From the NCBI GenBank assembly GCA_950097015.1, contig CATNEN010000031.1, positions 3,350,001 through 3,414,000 of the forward strand: a DNA stretch of 64,000 nucleotides, in the 5' to 3' direction. Under the pieces are notes generated by a model. The model was given only the letters and a program-made list of their open reading frames with translations. It had not been told where the DNA came from and searched no databases. The stretch comes from Macrostomum hystrix (Eukaryota; Platyhelminthes; Macrostomidae). A program made the position numbers and the translations under genes. Positions 1 to 10,793 of the stretch are shown here, piece after piece; position 1 is the stretch's first letter, and the number at the start of each line of letters is the position of its first letter.

Positions 1-165
1 CAGCCATCCCAGCCCTTCCTGAACACCCACAGCCATCCCAGTCCTCCCTGAACACCCACAGCTACCCATCACAGTCCACCTGAACACTCACAGCTACCCA
101 TCACAGTCCACCTGAACACCCACAGCTACCTATCACAGTCCACCTGAACACCCACAGCTACCCAT
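1..165. repeat. Minisatellite, ~29-32 bp unit
   Basis: About five imperfect copies sharing the core CCACCTGAACACCCACAG or close variants. The array runs off the left edge of the window, so its full size is unknown. Confidence 0.9.
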
Positions 166-190
166 CCAAGCTGGTACACGACAAACGCAC

Positions 191-438
191 CATCCCTGAT
201 GCGCATCGTCGAGTAGGACCTCGTCAGTGGAGTGGCAGGCCTTGTTGGCATAGCTGTACCGCTTTCGCATGCTTGGAGCTCTGGCAAGCGGACCCGGCTG
301 CCCGAGCAGCTCCTCCGGGCACGCGCCAGTGGAAGCCAGCTGGTGTCTGGGCCGGACTGTTGACTGCGGCTGCTGCTGCTGCTGTGTCGGTAGCGTTGGT
401 GTCATTGGCTGCTGCTGCTGCTGCTGCGGCTGCTGCAT
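191..438 (-). CDS. Possible coding exon with polyglutamine tracts (partial gene)
   Basis: An open frame starts with ATG and has two glutamine-rich runs (PQQQQQQP and TQQQQQPQ), then a non-repetitive stretch containing RKRYSYANKAC and DEVLLDDAH. A pyrimidine-bearing AG acceptor lies just upstream of the ATG on this strand. A GT donor (ATG|GTGCGT) at about position 190 would end the exon, with the rest of the gene to the left of the window. I do not recognise the protein. The glutamine codons could be a CAG/CTG repeat in non-coding DNA, so this is a weak call. Confidence 0.3.
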
Positions 439-1017
439 TCTAGTCGAGTCTGGCAGGATTGAGAAGTCAGTTTCAAAGCCCGTCTGATTGACAGTCTCTG
501 GCTAGGCACAGAAGCAAGCCGTCTTCTATCTGTACTCGCTACTTTGCTATCAAGAATAAAAGATTCTCCGTCGAGGGCTTGGGCAGGGAGGCAAACTTTG
601 AGCGCAACAAGCCAGCTGAGCTGGCCGGGATTGGCTGTCTTAGGCTAGCCCGACTCTCGGCAGGGACAGGAGTTAGGAGAATCGTGTGAGATTCCCGGAT
701 GAGACCTGACGAATAGGGACGGCACAGGGGGAGGACTGGGCAGCTGGGCGGCTGGGTGGAGGAAGCTGCGAGCAACACGATTTCCCACGAGGCCGCGACC
801 TGGGTAGCATCACAGAGTGAGTCTGAGCAGTGTGAGGGATAGGGTGAAGAGCAGCCCGCCTGCCCTATGGAAATATGCTAATCAGATGCGGAGCGGAGCG
901 GAGGCTGGGCTGCCAGACACTTCAGATCACTTGGACATTGTGAACAGACGGCTGCAATACGCGAGCTTGGATTCCGACTCCGACCTCCGGGTTATTCCAC
1001 TTTCCATCACAGGGTGC

Positions 1018-1282
1018 CTTGACCCATGGGCTCTGCCTCCAATTTCCCTGTGGGGAGGTCACTTGACCCCAGGACTCTGCATCCAATTTCCCTGTGGGAG
1101 GTCACTTGACCCCAGGACTCTGCATCCAATTTCCCTGTGTGGAGGTCACTTGACCCCAGGACTCTGCATCCAATTTCCCTGTGGGGAGGTCACTTGACCC
1201 CAGGACTCTGCATCCAATTTCCCTGTGGGAGGTCACTTGACCCCAGGACTCTGCATCCAATTTCCCTGTGGGGAGGTCACAT
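1018..1282. repeat. Minisatellite, ~44-46 bp unit
   Basis: Six copies containing CCAGGACTCTGCATCCAAT followed by a GGGAGGTCA stretch. The open frames across it are repeat artefacts. Confidence 0.92.
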
Positions 1283-2330
1283 GACCTTCGCGTGTGAAGG
1301 AAAAAACTAGTACAACAATCAGGCACATGATAACATGAGCACTAATAGAATCGAACTCGGGACCTTAGACTCCCATGTTAGACTCCCAAACGTTAACCCA
1401 ACAAGGCACTGAATCCAAAATTCTAATTGTTCGATTGGTTGAAATTTATCACTACTTTAGCAGACGCAGTAGTATGTTGAGCTCCTGAGTATAGAAATTT
1501 ATACATTTTACGAGATCCTAGAATAGCCTTTAGGTTCAGAAGCACCTCTTCTTAATTAGTTCTGCTTGTACCTCGAGCAAACAATAAGTTTGGTTAAAAA
1601 TAAAATCAATTAACTAAACGAGCTGGAATTTGGGATGAGTGGGATAAAGGTGTTTTGTTTCCTTCAATAGTCATTATGTGGCGGATGCACAAGCTCGAGG
1701 ATAAAGACTAAACACAATCGCCCTGTAACCACAGGACATTGGGCTAGTTACGTTCCGCCCCTCTGCACTGTTCGGGCTGGAATGCGTTGCTAAGGAAGCT
1801 GAAATTATGACAGAAGATAATGAGATAATTTTGCTCAGTAACCGAATTTAATTAGAGCAGCCGGCTCAAGGCGGTTGGGATCTGATAAAGCCGCAGCTCA
1901 GGTTCCCCTTCCCCAATGTCTGCATCCTCCAGTGAGCGGCTCTTTCGCTCCACCAGCGCCGATAAGCCTAGCCTGGGATGCGAGAGCGTCAGGGGATAAT
2001 TTGCAGGGGAAAATAGCATAAGAGACAGTTGGGAATAGCAGCAGGGTATTGAGGATTTATCGAACTATAGGCTTCGAGAAGTTTGCAACTTTTCTTACGT
2101 AGCCCAGATTAAAGACGCGAATTATCCTGCCGGGTTTTAGGTTCCCTTCCCCAACTCTGTCAGGCTCCAACTGAACTCTGGTTTTTGCCATCCGAATTGA
2201 ACCCACTCGATACACTTTAACTGCTCCAGATGATACTTCAGTACTCCGGATAGCCTAGCTCACTATTTAGCAAAGGTAGCCCTCCCTACCTTTTACCTGC
2301 ACTTTAACAAAATCTGTCTATTTACTGATG
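1283..2330. other. No gene seen; remnant of a tRNA-like sequence
   Basis: AT-rich unique sequence. Around 1346-1415 there is a minus-strand tRNA-like segment (GAATCGAACTCGGGACC, the complement of a pol III B-box region) that looks like a decayed SINE head. Nothing else is supported. Confidence 0.4.
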
Positions 2331-2334
2331 AAGT

Positions 2335-2950
2335 CTTCCTGTGTTCTTGTCAACTGTAGCACCCGCTGTATTCTTGTGTTCTTGTCAGCTGTAGTACCCG
2401 CTGTATTCCCGTGTTCTTGTCAGCTGTAGCACCCGCTGTATTCTTGTGTTCTTGTCAACTGTAACACCCGCTGTATTCCTGTGTTCTTGTCAACTGTAAC
2501 ACCCGCTGTCTTCTTGTCAACTGTAACACCCGCTGTCTTCTTGTCAGCTGTAGCACCCGCTGTATTCTTGTCTTCTTGTCAGCTGTAACACCCGCTGTAT
2601 TCTTGTGTTCTTGTCAGCTGTAACACCCGCTGTATTCTTGTGTTCTTGTCAGCTGTAACACCCGCTGTATTCTTGTGTTCTTGTCAGCTGTAACACCCGC
2701 TGTATTCTTGTGTTCTTGTCAGCTGTAACACCCGCTGTATTCTTGTGTTCTTGTCAACTGTAACACCCGCTGTCTTCTTGTCAGCTGTAACACCCGCTGT
2801 CTTCTTGTCAGCTGTAACACCCGCTGTCTTCTTGTCAACTGTAACACCCGCTGTCTTCTTGTCAGCTGTAACACCCGCTGTCTTCTTGTCAACTGTAACA
2901 CCCGCTGTCTTCTTGTCAGCTGTAACACCCGCTGTCTTCTTGTCAGCTCA
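2335..2950. repeat. Minisatellite with mixed 27-bp and ~35-bp units
   Basis: Units share GTCAGCTGTAACACCCGC. Long units carry an extra TATTCTTGTGT-type insert. The first half is dominated by long units and the second half by 27-bp units, so the array shows two expansion histories. Each unit with CAGCTG is an E-box palindrome. Confidence 0.93.
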
Positions 2951-3660
2951 AACCCTCTAGTCAGCGGTAATACACACAGTCCTTTGGTCAGCAATCAGTA
3001 AATGAACATGCTAAACTCTCAGAGAGCTCACTTACCTTTGATCTGCTCTAGGCTCTGGTAACGCCTAAACAGGTAGTGAGGAAACCTGGGCCGGCCCTGT
3101 CTCACAGGAGCCCTATCCGGCTGCTGCATGGGATTGTCAAGTCTGGAAGGCTTGAAGACTATTCAGCTGGATCTAAGGCCGCACCCAAAGCGTTTGGGCT
3201 AAGGTTGAAGCACCTAGTAGAGACTTGGAGGCTGCTGCGGTATATAAGTACAGGAATCGGCCTATATCTAGGGTCTGGGCGAGCTGGGGAGAGAAACATT
3301 GGTGCCGAGCTGCGCCTGTCCCATTGGAGGGAAGCGAACAGGAAAGGATAATCCTAATAGGGATCAGTGAGATCACGGAGATAGTGAGGGGGGTAGATAG
3401 AAGAGGACACTGCACAAGCTTGACTAAAGCGCGCCAGCTCAACTTGTTGGTGACAGCCTGATTGGCTGATTGGTATGTCGGGGGGAGATGTGATTTATCG
3501 GATCTTTGACGACTGCCGACTTGCGTGCTCTGCTTCAACTTTAAGAGCGCTTGGTCGAAATGTTTTTTCACGGTAGACAAAAACCATTTCTAGGGCTTTG
3601 CGTAATCTTGGGACACATTCGCACATCCGGATCATTATTGATTGACTCACCTTTTATGTC
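2951..3660. other. No gene supported; TATA-like motif at 3241
   Basis: Unique sequence with overlapping open frames on both strands that resemble no family. TATATAAG at about 3241 could be a core promoter element, but no gene can be attached to it. Confidence 0.3.
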
Positions 3661-5262
3661 ATTGTGCCATGAACACTCCATGGAAATGAGGAGCTGTGCC
3701 ATCAACACTCCATGGAAATGAGGAGCTGTGCCATCAATACTCCATGGAAATGAGGAGCTGTGCCATCAATACTCTATGGAAATGAGGAGCTGTGTCATCA
3801 ATACTCCATGAAAATGAGGAGCTGTGCCATCAACACTCCATGGAAATGAGGAGCTGTGCCATCAACACTCCATGGAAATGAGGAGCTGTGCCATCAATAC
3901 TCTATGGAAATGAGGAGCTGTGCCATCAACACTCCATGGAAATGAGGAGCTGTGCCATCAACACTCCATGGAAATGAGGAGCTGTGCCATCAATACTCTA
4001 TGGAAATGAGGAGCTGTGCCATCAATACTCTATGGAAATGAGGAGCTGTGCCATCAACACTCCATGGAAATGAGGAGCTGTGCCATCAATACTCTATGGA
4101 AATGAGGAGCTGTGCCATCAACACTCCATGGAAATGAGGAGCTGTGCCATCAATACTCCATGGAAATGAGGAGCTGTGCCATCAATACTCTATGGAAATG
4201 AGGAGCTGTGCCATCAACACTCCATGGAAATGAGGAGCTGTGCCATCAATACTCTACGGAAATGAGGAGCTGTGCCATCAACACTCCATGGAAATGAGGA
4301 GCTGTGCCATCAACACTCCATGGAAATGAGGAGCTGTTCCATCAATACTCTATGGAAATGAGGAGCTGTGCCATCAATACTCTATGGAAATGAGGAGCTG
4401 TGCCATCAATACTCTATGGAAATGAGGAGCTGTGCCATCAATACTCTATGGAAATGAGGAGCTGTGCCATCAATACTCTATGGAAATGAGGAGCTGTGCC
4501 ATCAACACTCCATGGAAATGAGGAGCTGTGCCATCAATACTCCATGGAAATGAGGAGCTGTGCCATCAATACTCTATGGAAATGAGGAGCTGTGCCATCA
4601 ATACTCCATGGAAATGAGGAGCTGTGCCATCAATACTCTATGGAAATGAGGAGCTGTGCCATCAACACTCCATGGAAATGAGGAGCTGTGCCATCAACAC
4701 TCCATGGAAATGAGGAGCTGTGCCATCAACACTCCATGGAAATGAGGAGCTGTGCCATCAACACTCCATGGAAATGAGGAGCTGTGCCATCAATACTCTA
4801 CGGAAATGAGGAGCTGTGCCATCAACACTCCATGGAAATGAGGAGCTGTGCCATCAACACTCCATGGAAATGAGGAGCTGTTCCATCAATACTCTATGGA
4901 AATGAGGAGCTGTGCCATCAATACTCTATGGAAATGAGGAGCTGTGCCATCAATACTCTATGGAAATGAGGAGCTGTGCCATCAATACTCTATGGAAATG
5001 AGGAGCTGTGCCATCAATACTCTATGGAAATGAGGAGCTGTGCCATCAATACTCTATGGAAATGAGGAGCTGTGCCATCAATACTCTATGGAATTGAGGA
5101 GCTGTGCCATCAATACTCTATGGAAATGAGGAGCTGTGTCATCAATACTCTATGGAAATGAGGAGCTGTGCCATCAATACTCCATGGAAATGAGGAGCTG
5201 TGCCATCAACACTCCATGGAAATGAGGAGCTGTGTCATCAAACACTCCATGGAAATAAAAAA
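3661..5262. repeat. Large minisatellite, 32-bp unit, about 50 copies
   Basis: The unit contains GTGCCATCAACACTCCATG and GAAATGAGGAGCT. Variants differ at a few fixed positions (CAACACTCCATG versus CAATACTCTATG), with rare CTACGG and GTTCC variants. Blocks of identical variant order recur, for example around 4260-4360 and 4800-4900, implying segmental expansion of multi-unit blocks. Confidence 0.97.
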
Positions 5263-5688
5263 TGACATCACACAGGCTTGTGATCGATTATGCCCGACAA
5301 GATAGACAAATGCTGTGAGAGAACACTTGAAAATGAGAGTTACAAAAACACCGGATAGCCCCACTGGCCAATCAGAAAACAGACTCGCCTGAGTACACAT
5401 TTGTTAGAAGACTTAAGGATTGCGAATTCCCGTCCGCCATTATCATGCAAGCCAATTTTGAAATGTCCATCATTTACTTATGGCTTGCTTATCATTTAAT
5501 TACGTCAGTGGTGTACAGATCACTCGATAACGTGTTGAACAATGCCCGGCACCCCCAATTGAATGAAATATTTGGCGTGAGGTGGGTGTCGGAACATCGA
5601 GCCCCAATAAGTTCAACAGAGAACGGCTCACGTTCTCACAGAGAATACGCTCAGTCGCCACTCAGACCGCTAATATACATTCGCTCAG

Positions 5689-5771
5689 CCAATCAGAGGT
5701 CTGCTTGGGAGTGAAATTTTGTCTGGCTGAAAAGTGTTGGCACAACCTCCTCACTCCGCCGCGATAAAAAA
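5689..5771 (+). promoter_or_regulatory. Probable core promoter of the small secreted-protein gene
   Basis: A CCAAT box (AGCCAATCAGAG, CCAAT at 5689-5693) lies about 70 bp upstream of a TATA-like GATAAAAAA (5763-5771). That is about 95 bp ahead of the ATG at 5865. The spacing fits a CCAAT/TATA promoter with a 60-70 nt leader. No experimental start is known. Confidence 0.45.
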
Positions 5772-5864
5772 CGGGCCCAAGTCTGCTGTGAGAAAATTAA
5801 AATTCGCAACTTGCACTTGAATCCGCTGACTTAGCCCAGTGCCAGCGACAGGATAACAGAAGAC

Positions 5865-6098
5865 ATGACCTACTCAAGTAAGCATAGACTGCCACTGCTG
5901 CTGCTAACTGGGGCCATACTGCTAGCTGCTCTGGCGCCACCATCAGCGTTCAAGGCCGACGCCCTGATGTTGCCGGAAACTCGGCAAATGGTGAAACGCG
6001 GAGCCGAAGTCAACGTGATGCGTGTAATTATCTGCAAAAGATTTCAAGACGCCAAGATCAATCCGCCGAAGGGAGTCGACTGCTCTGTAGTTAACTGA
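5865..6098 (+). CDS. Small secreted protein, possible neuropeptide-like precursor
   Basis: Complete 77-residue single-exon frame. Residues 1-31 look like a signal peptide: a basic start (SSKHR), a hydrophobic core (LPLLLLTGAILLAALA) and small residues around 27-33 suitable for cleavage. The mature part has dibasic KR sites at about 44 and 58. Its only two cysteines are separated by 14 residues (IICKRF ... GVDC), so one disulfide is possible. Promoter-like elements sit in the right place upstream. CKRF faintly recalls elevenin-type peptides, but the cysteine spacing does not fit, so I do not assign a family. A donor-like GTAGTT overlaps the stop, so a spliced longer form cannot be excluded. 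Confidence 0.6.
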   Translation: MTYSSKHRLPLLLLTGAILLAALAPPSAFKADALMLPETRQMVKRGAEVNVMRVIICKRFQDAKINPPKGVDCSVVN

Positions 6099-6599
6099 TC
6101 CCATTGAGCCCATAGACTAAACCAGCTGATTGCATTTAATTACTGAGAGAATTTGTGTCGCTTTTTATATTTTATCTGGCCATAGAGTCTTGACACGAAT
6201 GTACTTTTTATCTCCTTTATATTATTCTTGATATTTCAGAGCCTGGAAATGATTGACAAGACTGGCTGAGTATTTTAGCCAAAGCATTCAATATACTTAC
6301 TAAAAATATCCACCAGCTTAATTTGGCTGATTTGCGAAATAAGAAATTAGCATCAACAAATCAAATAGAATCGAAGATGACTCAACTAAACTTGTGGATC
6401 GCTATTTTAAAGATCCCATTCATTTTTTTTACTTTCAAGCAGTTCAAATAAGGATCTATCAAAGCGCGATCTTTGTGTTCTTATAACAGGCCAGGTCATT
6501 GCCAGTAGGGCTAAAAAAACATATTTTTACAGTTAAGTTTGTAGCCTGACTTAAGGGTTAAAATTAGCTTCAAATATTGCTGCGCCCTCCAAATTCCAT
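6099..6599 (+). other. 3' flank of the secreted-protein gene; no further gene
   Basis: AT-rich sequence without a recognisable open frame or a canonical AATAAA on this strand. Confidence 0.4.
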
Positions 6600-8220
6600 A
6601 CTGCTCAACTATCTGTCACTCTGGCGGCGCAGCATCCTCACTATCTGTCACTCTGGTAGGGCAGCAACCTCACTATCTGTCACTCTGGTAGGGCAGCAAC
6701 CTCACTATCTGTCACTCTGGTAGGGCAGCAACCTCACTATCTGTCACTCTGGCGGCGCAGCATCCTCACTATCTGTCACTCTGGTAGGGCAGCAACCTCA
6801 CTATCTGTCACTCTGGCGGCGCAGCATCCTCACTATCTGTCACTCTGGTAGGGCAGCAACCTCACTATCTGTCACTCTGGTAGGGCAGCAACCTCAATAT
6901 CTGTCCCTCTGGTAGGGCAGCAACCTCACTATCTGTCACTCTGGTAGGGCAGCAACCTCACTATCTGTCACTCTGGTAGGGCTGCAACCTCCATATCTGT
7001 CACTCTGGTAGGGCAGCAACCTCACTATCTGTCACTCTGGTAGGGCAGCAACCTCACTATCTGTCACTCTGGTAGGGCAGCAACCTCACTATCTGTCACT
7101 CTGGTAGGGCAGCAACCTCACTATCTGTCACTCTGGTAGGGCAGCAACCTCACTATCTGTCACTCTGGTAGGGCAGCAACCTCACTATCTGTCACTCTGG
7201 TAGGGCTGCAACCTCCATATCTGTCACTCTGGTAGGGCAGCAACCTCACTATCTGTCACTCTGGTAGGGCAGCAACCTAACTATCTGTCACTCTGGTAGG
7301 GCAGCAACCTCACTATCTGTCACTCTGGTAGGGCAGCAACCTCACTATCTGTCACTCTGGTAGGGCAGCAACCTCACTATCTGTCACTCTGGTAGGGCAG
7401 CAACCTCACTATCTGTCACTCTGGCGGCGCAGCATCCTCACTATCTGTCACTCTGGTAGGGCAGCAACCTCACTATCTGTCACTCTGGTAGGGCAGCAAC
7501 CTAACTATCTGTCACTCTGGTAGGGCAGCAACCTAACTATCTGTCACTCTGGTAGGGCAGCAACCTCACTATCTGTCACTCTGGTAGGGCAGCAACCTCA
7601 ATATCTGTCACTCTGGTAGGGCAGCAACCTCACTATCTGTCACTCTGGTAGGGCAGCAACCTCACTATCTGTCACTCTGGCGGCGCAGCAACCTCACTAT
7701 CTGTCACTCTGGTGGCGCAGCACCCTCACTATCTGTCACTCTGGTGGCGCAGCACCCTCACTATCTGTCACTCTGGCGGCGCAGCACCCTCACTATCTGT
7801 CACTCTGGCGGCGCAGCAACCTCACTATCTGTCACTCTGTACTCTGGTGGCGCAGCATCCTCTCTATCTGTCACTCTGTTGGCGCAGCATCCTCACTATC
7901 TGTCACTCTGGTGGCGCAGCATCCTCACTATCTGTCACTCTGGTGGCGCAGCATCCTCACTATCTGTCACTCTGGTGGCGCAGCATCCTCACTATCTGTC
8001 ACTCTGGTGGCGCAGCACCCTCACTATCTGTCACTCTGGTGGCGCAGCACCCTCACTATCTGACACTCTAGTGGCGCAGCATCCTCACTATCTGTCACTC
8101 TGGTGGCGCAGCACCCTCACTATCTGACACTCTGGTGGCGCAGCACCCTCACTATCTGACACTCTGGTGGCGCAGCATCCTCACTATCTGTCACTCTGGT
8201 GGCGCAGCACCCTTATAATC
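6600..8220. repeat. Large minisatellite, 32-bp unit, about 50 copies
   Basis: The unit contains CTCACTATCTGTCACTCTGG. Two sub-families occur: GTAGGGCAGCAAC units fill about 6650-7680 with scattered GCGGCGCAGCATC units, and a GTGGCGCAGCAYC block fills about 7690-8215. Long open frames across it are artefacts. Confidence 0.97.
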
Positions 8221-8694
8221 TGAGGATCTATAGTAACCTCTAGTAGCTCGCTTGTAATTCTCAGGAATTTAAATTTACGAGGCAAAAAGTTCTTTACCTT
8301 TTTTCGTTTTGTTGCGGCCTCCAGAATTTTTAGCTCAGAAAAGAAAGTGTCTCTATTTACTCAACGTATAATAGTTCCATGCCTAGACGGCTTTAGGTTG
8401 GCAAAACTTATAAGAGAAATTTGCATAAAGCTGATGAGATAAAAGGGGGTCATCAACCGGATTTGCATATTCACTCATACTGAGGCTTGTTAACTCTCCC
8501 TCCGCCTCTGCGTCTCCGGTCTGGATAATCCTTAATCTGATACGTGCGAAAGACCTTAAATAAATGTACTTTCACACTCGAATAATCAGATACAGCTAAT
8601 GAGATATAAGATTCCATAAAGTATATGGGCACGCACTATGACTGTACTATTATAAACCTTCACCAGCTATTAACTGCAGAACAGAATTTTGCGA
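8221..8694. other. No gene seen
   Basis: AT-rich unique sequence between two minisatellites, with no conserved frame or repeat. Confidence 0.4.
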
Positions 8695-8985
8695 AGAAGT
8701 ATGTGTGAAGGGAGATAGGAGAGGTATTGTGAAGGTATCGGCAAACATGGGGCCATTGTGAAGGGAGACATGGTGGACATTGTGAAGAAAGTCATGGTGG
8801 ACATTCTGAAGGGAGGCATGGGAGACATTGTGAAGGGAGACATGGTGGACATTGGGAAGGGAGGCATTGTGGACATTGTGAAGGGAGCTAGATAAGAGGC
8901 ATTGTGAAGGGAGACATGGTGGACATTGTGAAAGGAGACATGGGAGACATTGTGAAGGGAGCTAGATAAGAGGCATTGTGCAGGG
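8695..8985. repeat. Irregular minisatellite, ~24 bp unit
   Basis: Degenerate units built on GACATTGTGAAGGGAG and CATGGTGGACATT variants. One 60-70 bp block ending in AGCTAGATAAGAGG is duplicated within it. Confidence 0.85.
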
Positions 8986-9529
8986 AGACAAGGGAGAGAT
9001 GAGTGGTTGTGAGCTAGCTCGGTCATCTCACTTTAGTCGAAGTCAATTTCACAAACAGCCAGGGCATTCTCGCAAAGGCAGCACTTATTTGTACTCTAAG
9101 ACTGCCGCTCGAACCGGTTCGGCTCTGGTTGGTCGCGAACTGGCTCGAGACTGTTCTCACTCTTCACCGGCGCCCAAGACAGCTGCCAGCCCTCTGTCCC
9201 ACTGGGGAGAGGAACAATGCAAATGCCCGACAAGCGCACATTGACTGTTTTTTTGTCAACGCAGGACAGCGGTTTCAGGCAGAAAAAACCAGCTCATAAT
9301 CATCTGCTGCTGCTGCTTTTTACAAGGGCCTTGAGTACAGTCAAGAACAGCAACGATATAGTAGACTATAAAAATCGATTCAAAACTGTTGGTGTTTACA
9401 GGTCCAAAAAAGCGTTGGCTAAAATTAACGAAAACCCCACATGTGGTTACTTGAAGAACCTCTTGATAAAATAAAAAATCGGTGAGTTGCATTCATTTAA
9501 GTTGTGGCTTGAGAATAAAGATCGACCTG

Positions 9530-9927
9530 GAACGGCTTGGAACCCAACTAAAGGACCTGGAATGGGTTGGAAACCCACTAAAGGACCTGGAATGGGTTGG
9601 AAACCCATTAAAGGACCTGGAATGGGTTGGAAACCCACTAAAGGACGTGGAATGGGTAGGAAACCCACTAAATGACCTGGAATGGGTTGGAAACCCACTA
9701 AAGGACGTGGAATGGGTAGGAAACCCACTAAAGGACCTGGAATGGGTTGGAAACCCACTAAAGGACCTGGAATGGGTTGGAAACCCACTAAAGGACCTGG
9801 AATGGGTTGGAAACCCACTAAAGGACCTGGAATGGGTTGGAAACCCACTAAAGGACCTGGAATGGGTTGGAAACCCACTAAAGGACCTGGAATGGGTTGG
9901 AAACCCACTAAAGGACCTGCAAGGGGT
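9530..9927. repeat. Minisatellite, 30-bp unit, about 13 copies
   Basis: The unit contains CCTGGAATGGGTTGGAAACC. The period is a multiple of three and the unit lacks stops in several frames, so it makes long spurious open frames on both strands. Confidence 0.96.
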
Positions 9928-9944
9928 TAGGATCTCGAAGGGAT

Positions 9945-10143
9945 TAGGATCTTTCTCATCGTCAGGCAGTGTACACTTCACTGTGCCTTGGAGGTTGGCC
10001 CTTAAGGGCGTAAATTGCACGACAAGCCCTCAAGCCTTCTCTCCGCGGCTGCGCCCCAAATAAATGTGGACTCGTCGTGGAATCGAACTTAGGGACCTTG
10101 GTGCGAGAGGCAAACGCTTTAACCGCTCTGCCACTGACCGCCC
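9945..10143 (-). mobile_element. SINE family 1, 5'-end copy without tail
   Basis: On the minus strand this reads as a tRNA-like head with an A box (TGGCAGAGCGG) and B box (GTTCGATTCC), followed by the family body (GGCGCAGCCGCGGAGAGAAG). The distal body and (ATT)n tail seen in the 30045-30415 copy are missing. The flanking 30-bp and 17-bp arrays abut it on both sides. Confidence 0.88.
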
Positions 10144-10275
10144 TGGAAGGGGTTAGGACCAGGAAGGGGTTAGGACCAGGAAGGGGTTAGGACCAGGAAG
10201 GGGTTAGGACCAGGAAGGGGTTAGGACCAGGAAGGGGTTAGGACCAGGAAGGGGTTAGGACCTGGAAGGGGTTGT
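10143..10275. repeat. Minisatellite, 17-bp unit, about 8 copies
   Basis: Unit AGGAAGGGGTTAGGACC. It contains GGGGTTAGG but is not a telomeric (TTAGGG)n array. Confidence 0.92.
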
Positions 10276-10793
10276 AACCACACTGAAGAACCTGGAATCT
10301 TTAGAAACCACGCCAAGAGACCCTGAAAGAATAGGAGCAACACCGAATGACTTGGAAGGATTAGTATCTAATCACGCTGAGCTCAAAAGTTTTCTATTGC
10401 AAGCAGTAGAGCTGAATAAGTTTCTCTGATAGAAAATAAAAAGAAAAAGAAAAAATTTTGCCTTGCAAAATTAACTTTTTTAATTTTGATTATTTAGATA
10501 TTTACGTACGAGATAATAAAAATGATAATACGCGCTCGTATAAAGGAGAAACTAATTTATCTCTGGTACGAGCGTAGCTCTACTTAACTCAGAGATTTAT
10601 AGATTTCCGCTGTTTTCAGACTGAGGCTGTCATATAAGCTCATATGGTAAGATTATGGACAATAAAGTTGTATATAGAAACAAGAAACAAGAAACAAGAA
10701 ACAAGAAAAACAAGTTATATAGGTGTGTATAAGGCGACTTATACACAATAGCCTGCTATACTACTGCTCGATGCAGTTCGGCAGTAGTATAAA
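10276..10793 (+). other. 5' flank of the MFSD4-like gene
   Basis: AT-rich upstream sequence with a short (AACAAGAA)n run at 10680-10710. TATATAGG near 10717 and TATAAA just ahead of the ATG are TATA-like, but no start site can be fixed. Confidence 0.35.

Noticed and set aside
3661-5262. Regular 32-bp repeats resembling a CRISPR array
   Set aside because: The units are directly head-to-tail with no unique spacers, and the setting is an animal genome. The same holds for 6600-8220 and 14296-15460.
9217-9474. 85-codon frame starting MQMPDKRTLTV
   Set aside because: No family resemblance, signal peptide or splice context; overlaps an equally long antisense frame.
9482-10063. Repeat proteins (GFQPIPGPLV / KDLEWVGNPL words) in several frames
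   Set aside because: 30-bp minisatellite open in several frames on both strands; no start context, splice evidence or flanking domain.
10143-10275. Interstitial telomere-like array (GGGGTTAGG)
   Set aside because: The period is 17 bp and the unit is interrupted by ACCAGGAA; not (TTAGGG)n.
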